From Promethearchaeota archaeon (lineage in GTDB: Archaea; Asgardarchaeota; Lokiarchaeia; Sigynarchaeales; SOKP01), in assembly GCA_030605085.1 (NCBI GenBank), contig JAUWBH010000197.1, positions 1-10,239 on the forward strand: a stretch of 10,239 nt of DNA, read 5' to 3'. This document shows positions 6,383 to 10,239 of the stretch, piece by piece (the first letter of the stretch is position 1; every line of letters starts with the position of its first letter). Under the pieces are notes generated by a model, which saw only the letters and a list, made by a program, of their open reading frames with translations, did no database searches and was not told the DNA's origin. A program made the translations under genes and the position numbers.

Positions 6383-6545
6383 CTCTAAATAAATATTCCA
6401 GTGAGTATATATTTCTTCGCAGAACTGATTAATTTTTAACAAAAACCCTTAATTTAAAATTTAAAATTTCAAGTATCAAAATTTAATAACCTAAGTTTAA
6501 TACCTCTTTTTTATTTATACTAGATATATTAAAAGCTGATTTCAA

Positions 6546-6788
6546 ATGGAAGAATTAAAAGCACTTTATAAGGAGTTGCAACAGACCGACGATGAAGAAG
6601 AGCGTAATAAAATATGGAACAAAATTGTTCAAAAAAATAGGCTCCTTTTAAAAAAAAAAATAGAAAAAATTAATTCAATTGTTGGAGAAAAAGCAGAAGT
6701 TTTAAAAAATTTAACCGAAACCTTGAAAGAACAACAAACTCGTTTGAAGGATTTAAGAGAAAAAAGGAAATCAGAAAAAAGCCCGTAA
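6546..6788 (+). CDS. Small charged coiled-coil protein, function unknown
   Basis: An 80-residue protein that I do not recognise. It is almost entirely predicted alpha-helix and highly charged: an acidic first third (QQTDDEEERNK) and a Lys/Glu-rich remainder with leucines and isoleucines at heptad-like spacing (KKIEKINSIVGEKAEVLKNL, then TETLKEQQTRLKDLREK), ending in a basic tail. There are no cysteines, signal peptide or membrane segment. ATG at 6546 is preceded by TTTATACTAGATATAT (about 6514-6529), which could be a promoter TATA region about 20 nt upstream, so the message may be nearly leaderless. It lies alone between tRNA-Gly and a minus-strand gene, so context gives no clue. Its codon use matches the neighbouring genes and the frame is intact, which favours a real gene, but short helical frames in A-rich DNA can be spurious. 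Confidence 0.6.
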   Translation: MEELKALYKELQQTDDEEERNKIWNKIVQKNRLLLKKKIEKINSIVGEKAEVLKNLTETLKEQQTRLKDLREKRKSEKSP

Positions 6789-6965
6789 AATATTTGGTTT
6801 AAATTAGTTATAGATAATCGAGAAAATCGGCAACATCTGAAGTATTTTTTACATCAACCTCAAAATAGTTTTCTGCAATCTCTATTAAGAAATCTAAGAA
6901 TGCTTTAAATGTTTTTTGTATTTTTAAATTATGAATATGTAGAGTTTTTTAAAGATAAACAATCT

Positions 6966-7442
6966 TTAAAACCTTCGGATTCTACCATAATTTTTTTCTA
7001 TGAGATTAGCAATTAAAAAGCAAATAATTGTAGGAAGATTTTCCGCAATAATGAAAGATACAATGTTATTTAAGAGAAGATTGCATATAAAATAAGAAAT
7101 AAAGAAAAGCGGACTAAAGATCGCAAATGTTATTAGTAATGGCCTGACGATTGGGAATTCAAGAAGTTTTCTTAATTTCTCTCGTTTGATTCTTAATTTT
7201 TTAAATCTTTTAATTTTTCTTCGGCGTTCTACTTGAGCGAAACTCTCAAATATTATTGTTGTGCAATAAAATAAAGCAAAAGTAATACCTATTGGTATTA
7301 AAATTACTACATAATAATTTCCAATGCCTAGGAGATATTGGGCAACGAAAATAAAAAACAACTGGAACAGTCCACATGAGCCAAATAACATTAACGCAAT
7401 GCATAAGTATTCTTTAGATTTCCAACGAATTCTAAGTGGCAT
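6966..7442 (-). CDS. Four-helix integral membrane protein, function unknown
   Basis: A 158-residue protein with four strongly hydrophobic segments: about 12-36, 42-66, 100-123 and 126-148. They are separated by a very basic loop at 70-97 (VERRRKIKRFKKLRIKREK), which by the positive-inside rule should face the cytoplasm, as should both basic termini (MPLRIRWKSK and GRIRRF). I do not recognise the family; no catalytic motif is visible. The start is ATG at 7442. The frame stays open further upstream into the tRNA-Val gene, but that stretch has no ATG and encodes structural RNA on the same strand, so the longer version is rejected. Only 32 bp separate the tRNA 3' end from this ATG, so the gene may share a transcript with tRNA-Val. 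It could be a transporter accessory, scaffold or stress protein; nothing decides. Confidence 0.72.
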   Translation of the reverse strand: MPLRIRWKSKEYLCIALMLFGSCGLFQLFFIFVAQYLLGIGNYYVVILIPIGITFALFYCTTIIFESFAQVERRRKIKRFKKLRIKREKLRKLLEFPIVRPLLITFAIFSPLFFISYFICNLLLNNIVSFIIAENLPTIICFLIANLIEKNYGRIRRF

Positions 7443-7474
7443 TCTTTTTAAAACCTGTTTTATTTCAGTTTTGA

Positions 7475-7579
7475 TGGGCGCGGCGAGGTTTGAATTCGCG
7501 CTAAACGGGTATAAACTCGCATAGTCTCGCGACCTTCCGCACGTCAAGCGGACGTCATACCGGGCTAGACCACGCGCCC
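7475..7579 (-). tRNA. tRNA-Val(GAC) with intron in the T arm
   Basis: Read on the minus strand, the acceptor GGGCGCG (7579-7573) pairs with CGCGCCC (7482-7476), and the discriminator is A (7475); CCA is not encoded. T8-G9 are followed by the D arm GTC...GAC (7570-7554) with GG in the loop. The anticodon stem TCCGC/GCGGA (7552-7548/7540-7536) holds loop TTGACGT with anticodon GAC. Variable loop AGGTC (7535-7531) is followed by T-stem strand GCGAG (7530-7526). The T loop TTCAAAC (7494-7488) and the pairing strand CTCGC (7487-7483) come only after a 31-nt insertion. With the insert removed, every arm closes and the RNA is 74 nt. The overall sequence resembles archaeal tRNA-Val. Without the intron model the T stem has a mismatch at 53-61 and the variable region is abnormally long. 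Confidence 0.9.
7495..7525 (-). other. 31-nt non-canonical tRNA intron between positions 53 and 54
   Basis: The junction is inferred to be GCGAG^intron^TTCAAAC. The exon bases CGCG (7531-7528) pair perfectly with intron CGCG (7500-7497) to form a four-base-pair central helix. The three-base bulges are AG^A on the 5' side (7527-7525) and AA^T on the 3' side (7496-7494), each cut after its second base, exactly as the archaeal splicing endonuclease requires. An inner helix begins CTA/TAG. The outer helix next to the 3' bulge pairs poorly, so this is a relaxed HBh'-type motif. Non-canonical intron sites are well known in some Thermoproteota and other archaea. Confidence 0.8.
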
Positions 7580-7864
7580 TTATTTATAAGATGATTCTTT
7601 AACTCTAATATCTTCTTTATTGTGTTTTTATTACTATTAAAGAATTTATCTCTAATTATTAAATTTATTGATATCAAATCGAATTTGTCTTATTTTGAAA
7701 AATTTATTAGGTGATTTAATACCTAGAATAACTACTTAAAATTAAACATTAAAAATTTATTTATGAATTGCTAATTTTCAAACAACGCAAAAGAAATTAA
7801 TTTAAGTAAAAAAAGATTGGTGGTTTTAAAAATTAGTGAATCTAGGCAAATTAATAGAAAAGAT
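7580..7864. other. 285-bp non-coding spacer
   Basis: No gene is supported here. It separates divergent units: tRNA-Val on the minus strand and the small acidic protein on the plus strand. It is A/T-rich with TATA-like strings on both strands (for example the minus-strand CTTATAAATA directly before the tRNA at about 7580-7590). A weak TAGGT/ACCTA inverted repeat lies at 7708-7725 with an 8-base loop. TTG and GTG codons at 7817 and 7820 are in frame with the downstream gene but are less likely starts than ATG 7865. Confidence 0.4.
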
Positions 7865-8059
7865 ATGAAAAAAATTGCAATTATTACGACAGCAATCATA
7901 CTTCTAGCAATTTTGACGATCATAATAATATACATATATTTAAATTCTCAAGCTAATACGGTTGACGAACAAAAAAATTCAAGCGATGATGACGATGACG
8001 ACGACGAAGATGACGACGAAGATGACGATGAAAGTGACGATGATGATGGAGGAGGATGA
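7865..8059 (+). CDS. Tiny membrane-anchored protein with poly-acidic tail; TGA may be recoded
   Basis: A 64-residue protein up to the TGA. MKK is followed by a single hydrophobic segment (residues 4-28, IAIITTAIILLAILTIIII...), either a signal anchor or an uncleaved signal peptide, then a short polar stretch NSQANTVDEQKNSS. Next come about 22 residues that are nearly all Asp/Glu and three glycines before the TGA. The acidic tail would lie outside the cell if the basic N-terminus stays inside, and could bind calcium or other cations or be a flexible spacer. I do not recognise a family. ATG 7865 is chosen because it gives a classic Met-Lys-Lys signal-anchor start; TTG 7817 and GTG 7820 would add a polar 16- or 15-residue lead. 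After the TGA the frame remains open for 23 more codons, discussed separately. Low-complexity composition limits confidence in any assignment. Confidence 0.6.
   Translation: MKKIAIITTAIILLAILTIIIIYIYLNSQANTVDEQKNSSDDDDDDDEDDDEDDDESDDDDGGG
7985..8046 (+). repeat. GAT/GAC/GAA low-complexity tract coding for the acidic tail
   Basis: Nearly uninterrupted GAN codons alternate between GAT, GAC and GAA (for example GACGACGAAGAT repeated). Synonymous codons are mixed, which suggests selection for the acidic protein sequence rather than recent pure triplet slippage. The tract's base composition is clearly richer in G/C than the flanks. Confidence 0.8.
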
Positions 8060-8131
8060 CCATGTGCTTATATACCAATGGATTGTTTAATGAACTTCCA
8101 ATATGGAAGATGGCAAACAGATAAAAAATAA
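8057..8131 (+). other. Candidate in-frame selenocysteine codon (TGA) and 23-codon extension
   Basis: After the TGA at 8057-8059 the same frame continues as PCAYIPMDCLMNFQYGRWQTDK-K and ends at TAA 8129-8131. If TGA were decoded as selenocysteine, the protein would end GGG-Sec-Pro-Cys...Asp-Cys, placing a redox-type Sec/Cys pair at the tip of the acidic arm. The architecture (one N-terminal membrane helix, charged low-complexity region, Sec preceded by glycines near the C-terminus) recalls eukaryotic SelK/SelS only in outline. An overlapping ATGA start (8056) gives a competing 22-codon frame, and an open run of this length is not rare by chance. The hypothesis is speculative. Confidence 0.28.
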
Positions 8132-8310
8132 TTATATAGCATGCCAAAAAGAATGAGGCTTGTAAAGAAATTATAGTTACAAGATGACTGACCTACGCAC
8201 AGGTTTTGGTATAAAGGGTTTTTCATTCAATTATCCATTTCAAAACATAAAATAAAAAATAAAGAGAATTCAAATAAAAAAATAAAGATAAATTAAGTTT
8301 TCTAATCAAT
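8132..8310 (+). other. Non-coding region containing a structured RNA element and A-rich tail
   Basis: No supported gene. The first 80 bases contain a nested inverted-repeat structure (8141-8212). The remainder (about 8213-8310) is a T-rich patch (GGGTTTTTC at 8217-8225, a possible terminator for plus-strand transcripts) followed by A/T-only sequence up to the stop codon of the convergent phosphoglycerate kinase gene. Confidence 0.5.
8141..8212 (+). promoter_or_regulatory. Structured 3'-UTR element with SECIS-like tandem G-A core
   Basis: ATGCCAAAA (8141-8149) pairs over 9 bp with TTTTGGTAT (8204-8212), with one G-U pair. Inside, CTTGTAA (8159-8165) pairs perfectly with TTACAAG (8177-8183) around an 11-base A-rich loop AGAAATTATAG. 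At the base of this hairpin ATGA (8153-8156) faces TGAC (8185-8188), so A8156-G8186 and G8155-A8187 form tandem non-Watson-Crick pairs, as in the SECIS core. The gap of 11 bases from ATGA to the loop AAA fits the eukaryotic SECIS pattern. A third, small CCT/AGG hairpin lies at 8192-8203. A function in selenocysteine decoding is inference only. Confidence 0.35.
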
Positions 8311-9531
8311 TTATAGTTTTTTCTCTTTTAATGCTCTTATCATTGGTAAGTCTTTTCCAGAAAGAATTTCTAGCATCGCTCCACCAGCAGTAGAGATGAA
8401 AGAGACATCATCTGCTCTCCCTGCCATAGCAGCAGCAGCACCCATTTCTCCACCTCCAATGATAGTAAGAGCTCCATCTTTAGTAGCATCAGCCATCGCA
8501 TCAACCATCTCGTTTGTGGCATCTCGGAAAACTTCTTTTTCGAATATTCCCGGTGGACCATTAGCTACTATTGTTTTACATTTTTTCACTATATCTTTGA
8601 ATTTTTCAACTGTCTTTGGTCCAATGTCTCCAGTTGTTGTATTGTATGTCCCAGCTTCATCAAGTGTAATGGTTTTTCTTTTTCCATTATCATCAATAAT
8701 TAAATCTTCAGGGAGAATAATTTTATCCTTGTATTTTTCGTAAACTTCTACAATCATATCCTTGTTAGCTTCTAAGTCTTTAGCTATGATTTTACGATTA
8801 ACTTCTCCCATGTTTTTTCCTAATGTTTCCAAGATCAAGATTGCAGTTAATCCCGAGCATAATGCATAATCTAATTTTCCATTGTCAAAATTAAATTTCA
8901 TTGCTTTAAATTTGTCAATTGCTTTTGCTCCACCAATAAGCATTGCCATAGGTTTATCAGGATTTTCAATGATTTTCTTCAAGTTGTTTAATTCGCTGTC
9001 AGTTATAGGACCTGCCATCATTTTAGGCCATCCTATAATAGAAACATGGGCTCGATGAGCGGCCCCAAACGCATCTACGATAACATAATCTACTAATGGA
9101 AAAAGCGCTTTAACCATTTCTGTATTTTCTGCCTCGGAGAAATCTTTATAACCTTTCATTTCGGCTTCAAATTTTCGAACATTGTTTAATACTAAAACTT
9201 CCCCTGGTTTAAGTTCTTTAATTGCGCTAACTGCTTCAGCGCCAAATATATCTTTGACAAATTTAACGGGACGACCTAATTGTCCTTCAATTTCTTTGGC
9301 ATGTATATCTAGATCGGTAAAATCTTCTTTACCCGGTCGAGACTGGTGAGCTAGTATAATTACTGCACTTTCTTTGAAAAACTCGTTTAACGCCGGTACT
9401 AGTGCTCGAATTCTTGGAGAATCTCTAATTTTATAATTTTCCATATCAATGTTGGAGTTGATATCAACCCGCATGAGAACTTTTTTTCCTTTTAAATCCA
9501 CATCCTTGTAAGATGTATAATCTATCTTCAT
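8311..9531 (-). CDS. pgk: Phosphoglycerate kinase
   Basis: A 406-residue archaeal-type phosphoglycerate kinase, which interconverts 1,3-bisphosphoglycerate and 3-phosphoglycerate with ADP/ATP in glycolysis and gluconeogenesis in the cytoplasm. Motifs appear in order: RVDINS (21-26), the 3-phosphoglycerate-binding HQSRPG (62-67), NNVRKFEAE (116-124), DAFGAAHRAHVSIIG (153-167), GGAK (200-203), the nucleotide-binding GPPGIFE (325-331), GGGEMGAAA (359-367) and the C-terminal STAGGAMLEILSGKDLP (380-396). Length is normal for archaeal enzymes. The start ATG 9531 is two codons before the conserved hydrophobic beginning, and a GTGATGAG string lies about 6-14 nt upstream. A TTTATAAATTTAAAA element on the minus strand at about 9609-9623 could be its TATA box. 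It is convergent with the small acidic protein gene and divergent from the glycosidase-like gene, so probably monocistronic. Confidence 0.97.
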   Translation of the reverse strand: MKIDYTSYKDVDLKGKKVLMRVDINSNIDMENYKIRDSPRIRALVPALNEFFKESAVIILAHQSRPGKEDFTDLDIHAKEIEGQLGRPVKFVKDIFGAEAVSAIKELKPGEVLVLNNVRKFEAEMKGYKDFSEAENTEMVKALFPLVDYVIVDAFGAAHRAHVSIIGWPKMMAGPITDSELNNLKKIIENPDKPMAMLIGGAKAIDKFKAMKFNFDNGKLDYALCSGLTAILILETLGKNMGEVNRKIIAKDLEANKDMIVEVYEKYKDKIILPEDLIIDDNGKRKTITLDEAGTYNTTTGDIGPKTVEKFKDIVKKCKTIVANGPPGIFEKEVFRDATNEMVDAMADATKDGALTIIGGGEMGAAAAMAGRADDVSFISTAGGAMLEILSGKDLPMIRALKEKKL

Positions 9532-9694
9532 TTAACTCATCACTTTAGGTTAAGATTGAAAATTAATTTAGAAACAATTAATATTTGTTTTGATTTTTTA
9601 ATATCTTTTTTAAATTTATAAAACTTAAAAGATTTATTTATAGAATAGAATAGAAAAAATATTATTTTAACTCGAAAAATGATTAAGGATTCCT
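9532..9694. promoter_or_regulatory. 163-bp divergent promoter spacer between pgk and glycosidase-like gene
   Basis: A/T-rich spacer with a symmetric TTTATAAA (9616-9623) that can act as a TATA element on either strand. Three tandem TAGAA units at 9641-9655 lie about 40-55 nt before the plus-strand ATG. AAGGA at 9685-9689 sits five bases before that ATG and is a plausible Shine-Dalgarno for the glycosidase-like gene. Confidence 0.4.
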
Positions 9695-10239
9695 ATGAAA
9701 CATCAACTAAGGGCTATACTTATTAAAAATCTGAAAAGACAGGACGACTTTTTGGTTGAACCACCCGTTTTAATTCCAAAACCTAAAAAAATTTCAAAGT
9801 TTGAAAATAAAACCGCTTACATTTTAACTTCTGAATGCACCATTCATTATATAAACGAGGAAAATACCGTTTTATTAAATGATTTGAACGAATTCTTAGA
9901 GCAAATCTCAAATATCAAAATCCAAAAAAAGGAAACGGATGATTCAGATATTAATATTCTTAATAATAAATCTTTATCAGAAATATTAGATTCTGACAAC
10001 GAAGAAGGCTATAACCTCGAGATTGTTAGTAATAGAATCCTAATTTATAGTATTCATGAAAAAGGCTTATTTTATGGAATCCAGACTTTAATTCAATTAA
10101 TTAAAAACGCTTATTTATCCGATAAAGAATTGTTCTCTATACCTAAAACCAATAGAAATAAATTATTTTTGCCTGAAATCGAAATTAGAGATTTTCCTGA
10201 CTTAAAAATTAGAGGTATAGCGCAAGATATTTCACGAGG
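9695..10239 (+). CDS. Glycoside hydrolase, probably GH20 beta-N-acetylhexosaminidase-like (3' truncated by window)
   Basis: The first 181 codons of a longer gene. The pattern is that of the N-terminal non-catalytic (GH20b, zincin-like) domain of hexosaminidases followed by the beginning of the catalytic barrel. AYILTSECTIHYINEE (near 42-57) gives the first strand, and YNLEIVSNRILIYSIHEKG then LFYGIQTLIQLIK (about 115-146) corresponds to the family's GYxLxIxxxxIxIxAxxxxGxFYGxQTLxQL. IEIRDFPDLKIRGIAQDISRG near the edge matches the IxDxPxxxxRGxxxDxSR that opens the GH20 barrel. A GH84-like enzyme shares this N-terminal architecture and cannot be excluded; the catalytic Asp-Glu pair lies beyond the window. 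ATG 9695 is the first start after an in-frame TGA at 9680-9682, with AAGGA upstream. No signal peptide is seen, so an intracellular enzyme acting on N-acetyl-hexosamine glycans is likely. Confidence 0.68.
   Translation, partial: MKHQLRAILIKNLKRQDDFLVEPPVLIPKPKKISKFENKTAYILTSECTIHYINEENTVLLNDLNEFLEQISNIKIQKKETDDSDINILNNKSLSEILDSDNEEGYNLEIVSNRILIYSIHEKGLFYGIQTLIQLIKNAYLSDKELFSIPKTNRNKLFLPEIEIRDFPDLKIRGIAQDISR

Noticed and set aside
7506..7520. Alternative T arm for tRNA-Val using the intron copy
   Set aside because: It is not followed by a strand able to pair with the acceptor, whereas the spliced model closes all arms perfectly.
7443..7547. Longer version of the membrane-protein gene starting at a TTG inside the tRNA-Val anticodon loop
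   Set aside because: The added residues are encoded by the tRNA and its intron on the same strand. There is no ATG until 7442, and the hydrophobic protein is complete from there.
7708..7725. TAGGT/ACCTA inverted repeat as an operator or terminator
   Set aside because: Five base pairs with an 8-base loop and no T-run; this is expected by chance in a spacer of this size.
8056..8124. 22-codon frame starting at the ATGA overlap after the acidic protein
   Set aside because: It is too short and of unconvincing composition to call a gene. It is noted because it competes with the readthrough model.
7953..8147. Minus-strand frame rich in His and Arg opposite the acidic tract
   Set aside because: It is the antisense shadow of the GAT/GAC tract (ATC/GTC read in another frame gives His/Arg repeats) and has no independent support.
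8150..8191. Box C/D sRNA suggested by CTGA at 8188-8191 and ATGA at 8153-8156
   Set aside because: No proper RUGAUGA box C is present, and the interval is occupied by a perfect hairpin rather than an unpaired guide.
8396..8743. Plus-strand open frame of 115 codons inside pgk
   Set aside because: It lies antisense to conserved phosphoglycerate kinase motifs and reflects codon bias of the real gene.

Overview
The window looks like a piece of an Asgard archaeal genome, most likely Lokiarchaeota-like. It is AT-rich with long A/T-only spacers. It carries genes resembling eukaryotic ESCRT-II and ESCRT-III subunits and a Vps4 ATPase, archaeal-type tRNA introns flanked by bulge-helix-bulge (BHB) folds, and archaeal-style housekeeping genes (NSUN methyltransferase, Nip7, PfkB kinase, phosphoglycerate kinase). 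This assignment rests on gene content and sequence reading alone; no phylogeny was done.

Layout. 3-635 (+) is the 3' part of an RNA m5C methyltransferase, tail-to-tail with a Nip7-like PUA protein at 648-1235 (-). 1332-5081 is the ESCRT block: a Vps22/Vps36-like EAP30 protein (+), tail-to-tail with a Vps4-Vps25 operon read on the minus strand (Vps4 first, then Vps25), and a divergent ESCRT-III subunit (+) across a 281-bp spacer. 5187-6212 (+) is a PfkB-family kinase. 6273-6374 (+) is tRNA-Gly(GCC) with a canonical 37/38 intron. 6546-6788 (+) is a small coiled-coil protein. 6966-7442 (-) is an unrecognised four-helix membrane protein lying directly behind tRNA-Val(GAC) at 7475-7579 (-), which carries an unusual intron in its T arm. 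7865-8059 (+) encodes a tiny membrane-anchored protein with a poly-acidic tail. Its TGA stop is followed by an in-frame extension and a structured RNA that resembles a SECIS core. 8311-9531 (-) is phosphoglycerate kinase. 9695-10239 (+) is the 5' part of a glycoside-hydrolase-like gene, probably GH20-type.

How the genes may work together. Vps22/36-like and Vps25-like proteins would form an ESCRT-II-like adaptor that nucleates ESCRT-III filaments. The ESCRT-III protein ends in a MIM1-like helix that could be gripped by the MIT domain of the neighbouring Vps4, which would remodel the polymer. The other genes are mainly RNA modification, ribosome biogenesis and central metabolism, with no obvious link to the ESCRT block.

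The observations most worth checking are the T-arm intron of tRNA-Val and its resemblance to the T arm it interrupts, the long N-terminal helical extension on Vps25, and the possible selenocysteine readthrough at 8057. The last is tentative. No CRISPR array, insertion sequence or prophage was seen.
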